A stretch of 10,447 nucleotides of DNA. Source: UBA1724 sp963632245. Its GTDB lineage: Bacteria > Verrucomicrobiota > Lentisphaeria > Oligosphaerales > Oligosphaeraceae. The translations under genes were made by a program, and so were the position numbers. Below are positions 1 through 7,083 of this stretch, in pieces. Below the pieces are notes generated by a model. It was not told the origin of the DNA, did no database searches, and was given only the letters and a program-made list of their open reading frames with translations. The first letter of the stretch is position 1. The number at the start of each line of letters is the position of its first letter. The stretch is taken from contig CAVGTF010000083.1 in the NCBI GenBank assembly GCA_963632245.1, positions 1 through 10,447 of the forward strand. The letters are read 5' to 3'.

Positions 1-1633
1 GGTTTCGGACGACCTCCTGTCCATCGATGGTCTCTTCTGTTCGAGGGCGTTTCCCGCGGATGGCGCGTTGCCGTGAGGCGGGGCGGCGCTGTGGGGGCTC
101 CTCGGATTCTTCCGGGGCGGGTTCCGGTGTGAGCTCGGTGGGAGGTGGTGGGGGCGGAGTATCTGTGGTTTCGGGGGCAGGGGGCTGGTTCAGGAGTCGT
201 GCTAGGAATTCCCGGACGGCGGCCTGGTGTTCCCGTGGGATCTCCATGGTGATGGTGGGGGTGGAGTTTTCGGGGGCGTCGAGGGAGTCATAGAAGTCGA
301 CGACCTCCTGGTCCAGGATCAGGTCATTGGCGGTGGCGGGGCGGTCCAGTCGGAGATTCTGGAGGGTCCGGCAGCGGGAGAGTGCGGTATAGAGTTGTCC
401 GTGTGCGAAACATCCGCGTCCCAGTCGCAGGTCTACGGCATCGAGAGTGAGTCCCTGGGACTTATGGATGGTGATGGCGTATGCCAGCTTAAGGGGGATT
501 TGGGTAAAGGATCCCACGGGGCGTTGTCGGAGGTGTTTTTTGCCGCCGCGCTGGGTATCGGCCTCCAGGACGTATTCGTAGTTCGTCCAGGCATGGGGTT
601 CCAGGGTGACGGTGGTGCCCTTGTCCAGTTTTACGCGTACGGAGGGGACATCGTCAGTCAGGGCTAGGAATTCCTCCACGACTCCCAGATCCCCGTTTAC
701 GTATTCGAAGGTATTGGAGGAGAGGTGTTTGTTGCAGAGGACCATGACGCGTGCTCCGGGTTTGAGCTCTAGTTGTGCTTCGGTGGGGAAGTCTGCTTCG
801 CGGAAGCGTCCGGTGATTTGTGCCTGGAAGAGGACGGGGGGCGTGTTTAGCCGCTGGTGCATGGTGGCATTGATGGCGGCGGCCTCGCGGTTTGTGGTGC
901 AGAGTCGGACGGGTGGCGGGGTATTTGCGGGTGGCTCTTTTGTGTCGCAGCGCTGGTTGAGGAGTTCCAGTGGCGTGAGCGTATTGCCATCGGGGAGGGG
1001 GATTTCCCGTGAATCGCAGCGGTTGTGGCGGACCAGATTCAGGAGCTTCACGAATGCGGGGTCGGAGTTTTGGCGGAGGGGGGTGCGGAGGCTGATGCAG
1101 TGGAAGCGTGCCCGTTTCCATAGGGGCGTCTGGAAGGCGTACCAACCGCCGAAGTGCTGCAGGATGTAGTTTTCCTCGGTGGAGCCCTTTACGACTGGTG
1201 GCAGCTGGAAGAAGTCTCCGCAGAGGACCACCTGCTTTCCGCCGAAGGGCCGTGTGCGGTCGGAGCCGATGGCCAGTGCGCGGAGGCGCTGGTCCACGGC
1301 AAGGAAGAGATCGCTGCGCACCATGGAGATTTCGTCGATGACGATGATCTTTGCGTTTCGGATGATGGCGGCGTGTCGGCGGTCGGGGAGTTCTTCCAGG
1401 CTTTCGGGGGTCAGCAGTCCCAGTGGGAAGAGAAAGAAGCTATGGAGAGTAGAGCCGCCCAGGCGGATTGCCGCGATGCCCGTGGGTGCCAGGAAGACCG
1501 CGTCCTCCGGGCGCAACCGCCGCAATTCTTGCAGGACTGTGGATTTTCCGGTGCCCGCCTCCCCCGTCAAAAATACATTCTCCCCCGAGAGGATGTACTG
1601 CAGGGCATCCTTCTGTTCTTGGCTTAATTCCAT
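1..1633 (-). CDS. PIF1-like superfamily 1B DNA helicase, C-terminus cut by window edge
   Basis: An open reading frame of 544 codons with no stop reaches the left edge, so the C-terminal end is missing. It reads as an ATP-dependent 5'-3' helicase of the PIF1/RecD-like SF1B group, which unwinds DNA forks, R-loops or G-quadruplexes; the substrate here is unknown. Motifs seen: Walker A GEAGTGKST (24-32), motif Ia APTGIAAIRLGGSTLHSF (49-66), Walker B IDEISM (99-104), motif III GDFFQLPPV (139-147), the UvrD_C2-type TIHKSQGLTLD (388-398) and motif VI YTALSRC (415-421). After the helicase core comes a proline/glutamate-rich linker (about 483-518) and then a basic stretch (about 516-534). The ATG at 1633 puts Walker A at the usual short distance from the N-terminus. 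The only candidate Shine-Dalgarno is a weak GGGGA about 11 bases upstream, which lies in the arm of an inverted repeat. The family call is firm; the cellular role is inferred only from the family. Confidence 0.93.
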   Translation of the reverse strand, partial: MELSQEQKDALQYILSGENVFLTGEAGTGKSTVLQELRRLRPEDAVFLAPTGIAAIRLGGSTLHSFFLFPLGLLTPESLEELPDRRHAAIIRNAKIIVIDEISMVRSDLFLAVDQRLRALAIGSDRTRPFGGKQVVLCGDFFQLPPVVKGSTEENYILQHFGGWYAFQTPLWKRARFHCISLRTPLRQNSDPAFVKLLNLVRHNRCDSREIPLPDGNTLTPLELLNQRCDTKEPPANTPPPVRLCTTNREAAAINATMHQRLNTPPVLFQAQITGRFREADFPTEAQLELKPGARVMVLCNKHLSSNTFEYVNGDLGVVEEFLALTDDVPSVRVKLDKGTTVTLEPHAWTNYEYVLEADTQRGGKKHLRQRPVGSFTQIPLKLAYAITIHKSQGLTLDAVDLRLGRGCFAHGQLYTALSRCRTLQNLRLDRPATANDLILDQEVVDFYDSLDAPENSTPTITMEIPREHQAAVREFLARLLNQPPAPETTDTPPPPPPTELTPEPAPEESEEPPQRRPASRQRAIRGKRPRTEETIDGQEVVRN

Positions 1634-1638
1634 AATGC

Positions 1639-1741
1639 AAAAATCCCCGTCCTCATTCCGTTCCCGGCCTCTTTGCTACCCTGTGCAGGAGGGGGTGCTC
1701 CTCCCTAGGGTGATGGCGGGTACAGTAATGCAGGACGGGGA
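1639..1741 (-). promoter_or_regulatory. Long-range inverted repeat in the helicase leader, terminator- or attenuator-like
   Basis: A 10-bp perfect inverted repeat (TCCCCGTCCT at 1732-1741 and AGGACGGGGA at 1644-1653, read on the minus strand) brackets 78 bases. A smaller AGGAG/CTCCT hairpin (about 1686-1701) is nested inside. The second arm is followed directly by five T residues (1643-1639) and, five bases later, by the helicase start codon. Paired, it would resemble an intrinsic terminator for the thi operon and would also bury the only Shine-Dalgarno-like GGGGA of the helicase. The loop is long, so folding is uncertain. No convincing promoter is visible in this 136-base gap. Confidence 0.4.
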
Positions 1742-1769
1742 CTCTCGCTTGCGTGGGGGAAGCGTGGCT

Positions 1770-2558
1770 TCAGGGCAGTCGCCAGAGGTGGTCCATGGGG
1801 CCCTGTCCGTGTCCCAGATGGGGATCGTTTTCCAGGGCGCCAACGATGTATTCCTTGGCGTTTCGGATGGCGTCTTCCAGGGAGTGTCCCAGTGCCAGAT
1901 TTGCGGCGATGGCGCTGGAGAGGGTGCATCCGGTGCCGTGGGTATTCTGGGTATTGACGCGTTTTCCGGGGAACCAGGTGGCGGTGCCGTCGGCGGTCAG
2001 GAGCAGGTCGTTGGCGTCATTGATGGCGTGTCCGCCCTTGACGAGGATGGCGACTCCGGGGAGGCGCTTGCCGAGGGCGCGTGCGGCATCCACCATCTCC
2101 TGGGCATCGTGGATTTCTCGGCCCGTGAGGACCTGCGCCTCGGGGATATTGGGAGTGATGACCTTTGCCAGGGGGAGGAGGACGGTCTCCAGGGTCTCCT
2201 GTGCCTTGGGGGCCAGGAGTCGGCTGCCGGAGGTGGAAACCATGACGGGGTCAATCACCAGTTGCGTGACGGCGTATTTCTGGAGTTTTTCGGCGATGAC
2301 GCGGATGAGGGGTGTGGAGGAGACCATTCCGATCTTCACGGCATCGGGGACGATGTCCTGGAAGATGCTCTCCAGCTCCTGTGCCACGAAGTCCACGGGC
2401 GCTTCGTGGATGGCCTGGACTCCCAGGGTGTTCTGTGCGGTGAGTGCGGTGATGGCGCTCATGCCGTAGACGTGATGTGCGGCGAAGGTCTTCAGGTCTG
2501 CCTGGATGCCGGCGCCGCCGCTGCAGTCGGAACCGGCGATGGTAAGGACTTTTTTCAT
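1770..2558 (-). CDS. thiD: Hydroxymethylpyrimidine / phosphomethylpyrimidine kinase ThiD
   Basis: Ribokinase-fold cytoplasmic kinase of 262 residues, the normal family size. It phosphorylates HMP to HMP-P and then to HMP-PP, the pyrimidine half of thiamine. Motifs seen: N-terminal substrate loop IAGSD-SGGAGIQADLKTF (7-25), DPVMVSTSG (103-111), TPNIPE (135-140), VKGGH (173-177) and the anion-hole/catalytic THGTGC (206-211). It is the last of the three thi genes behind the TPP riboswitch, 20 bases after thiE. The spacer has no clear Shine-Dalgarno, so translation probably depends on coupling or on the operon mRNA. A pyridoxal-kinase-like activity is possible for this fold, but the thi neighbours make ThiD the natural reading. 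Confidence 0.95.
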   Translation of the reverse strand: MKKVLTIAGSDCSGGAGIQADLKTFAAHHVYGMSAITALTAQNTLGVQAIHEAPVDFVAQELESIFQDIVPDAVKIGMVSSTPLIRVIAEKLQKYAVTQLVIDPVMVSTSGSRLLAPKAQETLETVLLPLAKVITPNIPEAQVLTGREIHDAQEMVDAARALGKRLPGVAILVKGGHAINDANDLLLTADGTATWFPGKRVNTQNTHGTGCTLSSAIAANLALGHSLEDAIRNAKEYIVGALENDPHLGHGQGPMDHLWRLP

Positions 2559-2578
2559 GGCGATTCGGGATGGCGTTT

Positions 2579-3202
2579 TTAGTATTGGAGCTTTGCCAGC
2601 TGTCGTGCGGCGTCCTCGGGGTCTTGGGAAGCGAAGAGTGCGGAGACCACGGCGATGCCGGCGATGCCGGTGCCGGCCAGGGAGGCGGCGTTTGCGAGGG
2701 AGATTCCGCCGATGGCGACCACGGGGATGGAGACCGTGTGGCAGATAGTCTGGAGGGTCTCGCGGTTGACCCAGCTGGCATCGGCCTTTGTGCTAGTGGG
2801 GAAGACGGCTCCCACGCCCAGGTAGTCGGCGCCGTCCTCCTGGGCCTTGATGGCCTCTTCCACGGTGGCGCAGGAGACGCCCAGGATGGCATCGGGGCCC
2901 AGGGCGCGGCGGGCCTCCCGGCAACCGGTGTCGCTCTGGCCCACATGGAGTCCCACGCCCAGGGTGCGGGCGACCTCCAGGTTGTCGTTGATGATGAGGG
3001 GCGCCCCGAATTCCTGGCAGGTCTTCAGGATGCCCTTCGCCTCCTCCAGGAAGTCCTGGTCGCCCAGGAACTTCTCCCGGATTTGGATGATGGTGGCGCC
3101 GCCCTGCAGGACTTGTCGCACCTGGGATTCCAGGGTGCGGCCGTGGAGCCACTGTCGGTCGGTGACGGCGTAGAGGTGCAGCAGCGAGGGCTGGATGCTC
3201 AT
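2579..3202 (-). CDS. thiE: Thiamine-phosphate synthase ThiE
   Basis: TIM-barrel enzyme of 207 residues, the usual ThiE length. It joins HMP-PP from ThiD to thiazole phosphate from ThiM, giving thiamine monophosphate. Diagnostic segments: QIREK (40-44), NDN (72-74), GLHVGQSD (84-91), GVS (108-110), the phosphate-binding GVGAVFPTSTKA (129-140), AIGGI (163-167) and GIAVVSALF (182-190). The start at 3202 is preceded by a good AGGAG about nine bases upstream, in the 25-base spacer after thiM. It is the middle gene of thiM-thiE-thiD. TenI-like paralogues share the fold but usually lack the complete pyrophosphate-binding set seen here. Confidence 0.95.
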   Translation of the reverse strand: MSIQPSLLHLYAVTDRQWLHGRTLESQVRQVLQGGATIIQIREKFLGDQDFLEEAKGILKTCQEFGAPLIINDNLEVARTLGVGLHVGQSDTGCREARRALGPDAILGVSCATVEEAIKAQEDGADYLGVGAVFPTSTKADASWVNRETLQTICHTVSIPVVAIGGISLANAASLAGTGIAGIAVVSALFASQDPEDAARQLAKLQY

Positions 3203-3227
3203 GGCGGATTTCTCCTGTGTTTTGCGG

Positions 3228-4022
3228 TTATGCCAGAGAGAGTGCGTCGATGAGTTGGACGCGCATGGTGCCCAGTCCCGCCTGGAGTGCCTGGGTCTTC
3301 TGCCAGGCGATTTCGCCGCAGAGGCACATCATTTCTGTGGCGGCGGCGGCGGCCTCCAGGATATGGTCGGGATTGGCGCCCACGAAGGCGGCGGTGAGGC
3401 CGGTGAGCATGCATCCGGTGCCGGTGATCTGGCTCATCTGGGGGACTCCGCGTTTGCAGACCAGGGTCTTGGTGCCGTCGGTGATGATGTCCCAGGCGCC
3501 GGACATGGCCACCACGGTGTGGTATTTTTGGGCGAGTCCGGCGGCCATTTCGGTGCGTGCGGGGAGGGTCTCCTGGGTGACGGCGTCACCGGCGGCGGCA
3601 TCCACTCCCACGGTTTGTCCTGCCTCACCTGCGAGGGCGCGGATCTCGGAGGCATTTCCGCGGATGACTGCCACGGGATACTTTTCCAGGAAGCGCAGGA
3701 GCATTCCGGTGCGATACTTTGCGGCGCCGGCGCCCACGGGATCCATGACCACGGGCTTATGGAGGCGTCCGGCGACTGCCAGGGCGGTCTCGAAGGAGAT
3801 GTCCATCTCGGGCGCCATGGAGCCCACATTCAGGTCGACGGCCTGTGCCAGCCCGATGAAGTCGTCGAGTTCCCGGGGATCGGAGGCCATGACGGGGGAG
3901 GCCCCGCAGGCCAGAATCACATTTGCCACGTCGTTGACGGTGATGTTGTTGGTGAGGCAGTTCACCAGGGGGTGGCGCTGCCGCACATTCTGCAGGTATT
4001 CCTGTTTGTCCCAGTCTAGCAT
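3228..4022 (-). CDS. thiM: Hydroxyethylthiazole kinase ThiM
   Basis: Ribokinase-like enzyme of 264 residues that phosphorylates salvaged 4-methyl-5-(2-hydroxyethyl)thiazole. Motifs seen: HPLVNCLTNNITVNDVAN (17-34), GASPVM (40-45), MDPVGAGA (93-100), the nucleotide-binding RGNASEI (121-127) and TGTGCMLT (200-207) carrying the catalytic Cys204. The start ATG at 4022 has a strong Shine-Dalgarno (AAGGAG, eight bases before the ATG). It is the first gene of thiM-thiE-thiD and lies about 130 bases downstream of a TPP aptamer on the same strand, so repression by thiamine pyrophosphate is expected. ThiM, rather than thiazole-synthesis genes, points to salvage. No thiC, thiG or thiazole-synthesis gene is in the window. 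Confidence 0.96.
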   Translation of the reverse strand: MLDWDKQEYLQNVRQRHPLVNCLTNNITVNDVANVILACGASPVMASDPRELDDFIGLAQAVDLNVGSMAPEMDISFETALAVAGRLHKPVVMDPVGAGAAKYRTGMLLRFLEKYPVAVIRGNASEIRALAGEAGQTVGVDAAAGDAVTQETLPARTEMAAGLAQKYHTVVAMSGAWDIITDGTKTLVCKRGVPQMSQITGTGCMLTGLTAAFVGANPDHILEAAAAATEMMCLCGEIAWQKTQALQAGLGTMRVQLIDALSLA

Positions 4023-4055
4023 TGCTTGCTCTCCTTCGTCGGTTCAATAGCGGTT

Positions 4056-4069
4056 CCGCCGTGCGGCGG
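4056..4069 (-). promoter_or_regulatory. Short GC hairpin before the thiM ribosome binding site
   Basis: A CCGCC/GGCGG stem of five pairs with a four-base loop lies about 20 bases upstream of the thiM Shine-Dalgarno. It sits next to CTCCC-containing tracts (about 4065-4095 on the minus strand) that could pair with the GGAG of the ribosome binding site. It may be part of the riboswitch expression platform. This is inferred from position and pairing only. Confidence 0.35.
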
Positions 4070-4103
4070 GAGGGACGGGAGGCAAGGGTGACGTGGGTTA
4101 TTC

Positions 4104-4134
4104 GGACGGCGGGAGCGCATAGACTCCGGCGTCC
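4104..4134 (-). promoter_or_regulatory. Hairpin in the thiM leader, candidate riboswitch expression platform
   Basis: Downstream of the aptamer, GGACG pairs with CGTCC and is continued by CGG/CCG and AG/CT pairs across a C-C mismatch and a one-base bulge, with an eight-base loop. No U-run follows it, so it does not look like a classical intrinsic terminator. Translational control or Rho-dependent control of thiM is the more likely output of the switch. Confidence 0.45.
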
Positions 4135-4149
4135 GGCCCGCATATACTT

Positions 4150-4252
4150 GCGAACGACTTCCTCCGCTGGCATTACCACAGCTCAGGTTCACGGGTCTTT
4201 TCTCAGACGGCAAACGGGGAGAATGCCCCGTCGCCGACACCCCGGCGTACAC
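4150..4252 (-). promoter_or_regulatory. TPP riboswitch aptamer (THI element) upstream of thiM
   Basis: The conserved TPP-aptamer blocks appear in the right order on the minus strand: GGGGTGTC (4243-4236), CTGAGA (4206-4201), ACCCGTGAACCTGA (4196-4183) and GGTAATGCCAGCGGAGGAAG (4177-4158). Between the first two blocks a P3 arm (4235-4209) forms an ACGGGG/CCCCGT helix topped by a short loop, with GGC/GCC closing its base; this is longer than in the E. coli thiM aptamer. P1 can be formed by 4252-4244 and 4158-4150, with two mismatches. The element reports thiamine pyrophosphate to the thiM-thiE-thiD operon. The start of thiM is about 130 bases further on, leaving room for an expression platform. 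Confidence 0.95.
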
Positions 4253-4263
4253 GGAATGCGACT

Positions 4264-4290
4264 AATATATTCGCCTGCAGAAAAACGGAA
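4264..4290 (-). promoter_or_regulatory. Possible promoter of the thiM-thiE-thiD operon
   Basis: A TATATT box (4269-4264) lies about 12 bases upstream of the first P1 base of the TPP aptamer, so transcription would start almost exactly at the riboswitch. The upstream -35 is poor: TTCCGT (4290-4285) with only 15 bases of spacing. The placement between the nadC terminator and the aptamer is the main support. Confidence 0.4.
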
Positions 4291-4330
4291 CGCGCCGCAG
4301 TCGGAGGGTGGAGTTTCCGGCGGCGGCGCG
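4281..4330 (-). terminator. Rho-independent terminator-like hairpin after nadC
   Basis: An eight-pair GC-only stem CGCGCCGC/GCGGCGCG (4330-4323 with 4298-4291) is followed by TTCCGTTTTT. The loop is 24 bases and contains a further CGGA/TCCG pairing. It begins about 30 bases beyond the nadC stop and ends before the thi promoter region. That is where an operon terminator would be expected. Confidence 0.65.
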
Positions 4331-4360
4331 CGTGTCGAGGGGATTTTTCTAGGGGGTGTG

Positions 4361-5233
4361 CTAGAGGATATCCAGGCCGATGTCGATGGCGGGAGCGGAG
4401 TGTGTGAGGGCCCCGGAGGAGATGTAGTCCAGTCCCAGGTGTGCCAGGGAGGGGAGTCGTTCCAGTGTGATGTTTCCGGAGGCCTCGGTCTTGGCGCGTC
4501 CCGCGATGAGCTTGATGGCCTCGACCATCTGTTCGTTGGTCATGTTGTCCAGGAGGATGTATTCCACGCCGGCTTCGGCGGCGGCGCGGACATCGGCCAT
4601 GGAGTCGGCCTCGATCTCGATCTCCAGGTTCGGATACTTTTCGCGGCAGGCCTTCACTGCGTGCTCGATGGACTGTGAGCCGCCGGCGCGGTGTGCCAGT
4701 TCCCGATGGTTGTCCTTGATCATGATGCGATCGAAGAGTCCGATGCGGTGATTCTGTGCGCCGCCCATGAGTACGGCGTATTTTTCCACCAGTCGGAGTC
4801 CGGGGGTGGTCTTTCGGGTATCGAGGATCTTGGTATTGGTGTCGTGTCCCAATGCCTCCACGTATTGGCGGGTCATGGTGGCGATGCCGGAGAGTCTCTG
4901 GAGGATATTGAGGGCGGTGCGTTCGCCGGTGAGGATCGCGCGGGCATTTCCTTCCACGGTGGCAACGCGGTCGCCGGCTTCGGCGGTATCGCCGTCCTGG
5001 ACATGCTGGGTGAATTCCACGTCGGCGGAGAGCTCCTGGAAGAGGATCTTCAGGATGGGGAGTCCGGCTAGGACGCAGTGTTTGCGGGGGATGAAGTGTG
5101 CGATGGTGGTCTGCTGGGGGGGGACCACGGCCAGGGTGGTGGCGTCACCGCTGCCCACGTCCTCGGTGATGGCGCGCTGGCAGAGTTCTCGGAGGATGGA
5201 TTCGTTGAGATAGTAGGGAAGATGTGCTGACAT
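4361..5233 (-). CDS. nadC: Nicotinate-nucleotide diphosphorylase (quinolinate phosphoribosyltransferase, carboxylating)
   Basis: Type II phosphoribosyltransferase of 290 residues that converts quinolinate and PRPP to nicotinate mononucleotide, CO2 and PPi in de novo NAD synthesis. Family segments present: EDVGSGDATT (24-33), GERTALNILQRLSGIAT (103-119), the quinolinate-binding RKTTPGLR (140-147), GAQNHR (158-163), IKDNH (172-176), EIEAD (206-210), LLDN (227-230), EASGN (250-254) and SGALTHS (273-279). Arg140, Lys141, Arg163 and Lys173 fit the expected active-site set. The start at 5233 has no clear Shine-Dalgarno. It sits 78 bases after the WecA-like gene on the same strand, and a terminator-like hairpin follows it. 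nadA and nadB are not in the window. It is distinct from the thi genes, which have their own leader. Confidence 0.96.
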   Translation of the reverse strand: MSAHLPYYLNESILRELCQRAITEDVGSGDATTLAVVPPQQTTIAHFIPRKHCVLAGLPILKILFQELSADVEFTQHVQDGDTAEAGDRVATVEGNARAILTGERTALNILQRLSGIATMTRQYVEALGHDTNTKILDTRKTTPGLRLVEKYAVLMGGAQNHRIGLFDRIMIKDNHRELAHRAGGSQSIEHAVKACREKYPNLEIEIEADSMADVRAAAEAGVEYILLDNMTNEQMVEAIKLIAGRAKTEASGNITLERLPSLAHLGLDYISSGALTHSAPAIDIGLDIL

Positions 5234-5311
5234 ATTCGTTTGGGAAGGGGGGGAGTTTGGACTCTTCTTTCTTGGCGGGGCGTCGGAGGCGGGGAGGGCT
5301 TTGGCGGCCGT

Positions 5312-6403
5312 CTACTTCTCTGGCGGGTGTGCCCCCAGCTGGATCAGCAGCACCAGGGCCACCATCGCGGTCATTTGTGCCAGGATGAGCCAGGCGGCGG
5401 CGGGGGGCGTCCAGAGCAGTGAGAGGGCGCCGGCACCGGCCAATGCGGAAAGTAGCCACACCGCGACTACGGCTTTTGGACGGGAGAGCCCCAGTGCCGC
5501 GAAGCGGTGGGAGATATGCTGGTTGTCGCCCACGTAGATGGGCTTGTGTTGTTTGAGGCGCAGGAGCACCACGGTGACGGCATCTAGGAGGGGGACTGCC
5601 AGGACCATGACGGGGATGGTCAGTGCCAGGATGCTGGGGGTGTTTTCGTGGTGGTAGAAGGTGGTAATGATGGTGGATACGGCCAGGAGGTATCCCAGGA
5701 AGTGGCTTCCGCAGTCTCCCATGAAGACGGCGGCCTTGGGGAAGTTGTAGAAGAGGAATCCCAGGGTGACGCCGGCGGAGAGTGCGGTGAGGGTCCCCAC
5801 GAAGAGCTGTCCGCGGATGGCGGCGATGGTGAAGAGGAATGCGAATGCGATGAGTGCGGTTCCGCCGGCCAGGCCATTCATGTTGTCGAAGAAGTTGATG
5901 GCGTTTGCGACGGTGGCGATCCAGAGGATGGTGATTGCCCAGGAGAGCCAGAGAGGCGCGATGCCGACCAGGACGCGTGGTCCGAAGATTGCGGTGAGGG
6001 CGGCGGCGGCCAGCTGGAAGAGGAGCTTCGTGCGTGCGGAGAGGGGGTGCGTGTCGTCTCGGAAGCCCATGACGGCCAGTCCCGTGGCGCAGAGTGCGAT
6101 GACGGCCAGGGAGCGTGCGGCGGCGGGGAGTCCGCCCAGCGCGTCGCGGATTTGTGTGGGGAAGAGCCCTCGTGGGAGGAATGCGGCGCCGGCCAGTCCG
6201 CCCAGCAGCAGGAGAATCCAGGTGGTGGCCATTGCCACGCCGCCGATGACGGGTGTGGGCGTGGTGTGGTTCTTGTGGTGTTCGGCGTGTGGCTTGTCCA
6301 GGATCTCCTTGCGCAGGGCGAGCCTGCGGAAGGGGACCATGAGCAGCGCGGTGAGTCCGGCGGCCACCAGGAAGAGTGCGATTTGGAGGAAGAGCCAGCT
6401 CAT
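5312..6403 (-). CDS. Polyprenyl-phosphate GlcNAc-1-phosphate transferase, WecA/TagO-like (MraY family)
   Basis: Integral membrane protein of 363 residues with about ten hydrophobic segments. It belongs to the family that moves a sugar-1-phosphate from a UDP-sugar onto undecaprenyl phosphate, the first step of O-antigen, capsule or other cell-surface glycan assembly. Motifs seen: LDKPHAEHHKNHTTPTPVIGG (35-55), the Mg-binding Asp pair in GFRDD (113-117), NAINFFDNMNGLAGG (167-181), FMGDCGSHFLG (227-237), LLDAV (272-276) and the cytoplasmic HISHRF (296-301). The last motif occupies the place of the HxHHR motif typical of E. coli WecA. MraY itself is less likely, because MraY normally sits in the mur/fts cluster and has a different signature. 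It overlaps cmk by four bases (ATGA), with no independent Shine-Dalgarno. The sugar substrate cannot be told from sequence. Confidence 0.9.
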   Translation of the reverse strand: MSWLFLQIALFLVAAGLTALLMVPFRRLALRKEILDKPHAEHHKNHTTPTPVIGGVAMATTWILLLLGGLAGAAFLPRGLFPTQIRDALGGLPAAARSLAVIALCATGLAVMGFRDDTHPLSARTKLLFQLAAAALTAIFGPRVLVGIAPLWLSWAITILWIATVANAINFFDNMNGLAGGTALIAFAFLFTIAAIRGQLFVGTLTALSAGVTLGFLFYNFPKAAVFMGDCGSHFLGYLLAVSTIITTFYHHENTPSILALTIPVMVLAVPLLDAVTVVLLRLKQHKPIYVGDNQHISHRFAALGLSRPKAVVAVWLLSALAGAGALSLLWTPPAAAWLILAQMTAMVALVLLIQLGAHPPEK

Positions 6404-7083
6404 GCGAGGGCGGCGTGGATGGTATCAGCCAGCTTCTGGGTCACCTCTTCTGCGGTGAGACCGTCGGTCTGGATCAGGATGGAATCGGGGGCGGGCTTCA
6501 GGGGCGCCACGGGGCGGCTGGAGTCGGCGAGATCCCGCTGGCGGATGGACTCCGCCACGGATTCCAGGGTGGCGCCTTCGGGCACTTCGCCGGATTGCGC
6601 CAGGCGACGGCGTGCGCGTTCCAGGGGGGATGCGGTGACGAAGAATTTGAAGCGCGCCTGTGGGAAGATGACGGTGGCGATATCGCGGCCCTCCATGATG
6701 ATGATTCCCAGGCCCGCGCAGTCCCGTTGCGCCTGGAGCATCCATTCCCGCAGAGCGGGGATTCGGGCGACCACGCTGGCATTTGCGGCGATCTCGGGGG
6801 CGCGGATGGCGCTCTGGGGGACGGGCTGGTCGTTGAGGAAGAGCTGCGGAGTGCCGTCAATCACGCGATACTGCAGGACGCAGTCCTTCAGCATGGCGAC
6901 CACCTTCTCGGGCTCGGCATCGGGGCGGATGCCCAGGGAGATGGCGTGCCAGGCCAGGGTGCGATACATGTCGCCGGTGTTGATGTAGTATCCGCCGATC
7001 CGCTTGGCCAGCATGCGAGCGACGGTGCTTTTGCCGGAGGCGGCGGGGCCGTCCAAGGCGACTTGGAAGGAGGGGTTCGTCAT
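6400..7083 (-). CDS. cmk: Cytidylate kinase
   Basis: P-loop nucleoside monophosphate kinase of 227 residues, the normal bacterial length. It phosphorylates CMP and dCMP with ATP. Evidence: Walker A GPAASGKST (12-20), TGDMYR (36-41), the EGRDIATVIFPQA stretch (131-143) with the CMP-binding GRDI, and the C-terminal RQRD-ADSSR-VAPLKPAPDS segment (183-206). The large NMP-binding insertion typical of Cmk is present (roughly 60-125). It overlaps rseP upstream and the WecA-like gene downstream by four bases each, so the three are probably translationally coupled. Confidence 0.96.
   Translation of the reverse strand: MTNPSFQVALDGPAASGKSTVARMLAKRIGGYYINTGDMYRTLAWHAISLGIRPDAEPEKVVAMLKDCVLQYRVIDGTPQLFLNDQPVPQSAIRAPEIAANASVVARIPALREWMLQAQRDCAGLGIIIMEGRDIATVIFPQARFKFFVTASPLERARRRLAQSGEVPEGATLESVAESIRQRDLADSSRPVAPLKPAPDSILIQTDGLTAEEVTQKLADTIHAALA

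Noticed and set aside
1179..2582. A long plus-strand open frame (467 codons) across the helicase start and thiD
   Set aside because: It lies antisense to two genes with complete family motifs. Its translation is low-complexity Gly/Asp-rich sequence typical of the opposite strand of GC-rich genes, with no ribosome binding site.
4104..4134. Thi leader hairpin as an intrinsic terminator
   Set aside because: The stem is strong enough, but the bases after it (GAATAACCCAC) contain no U-run, so it is kept only as a candidate expression platform.
5648..6988. Long plus-strand open frame (446 codons) opposite the WecA-like gene and cmk
   Set aside because: Antisense shadow: Gly/Glu/Asp-rich translation with no domain, while the minus strand carries well-supported enzymes.
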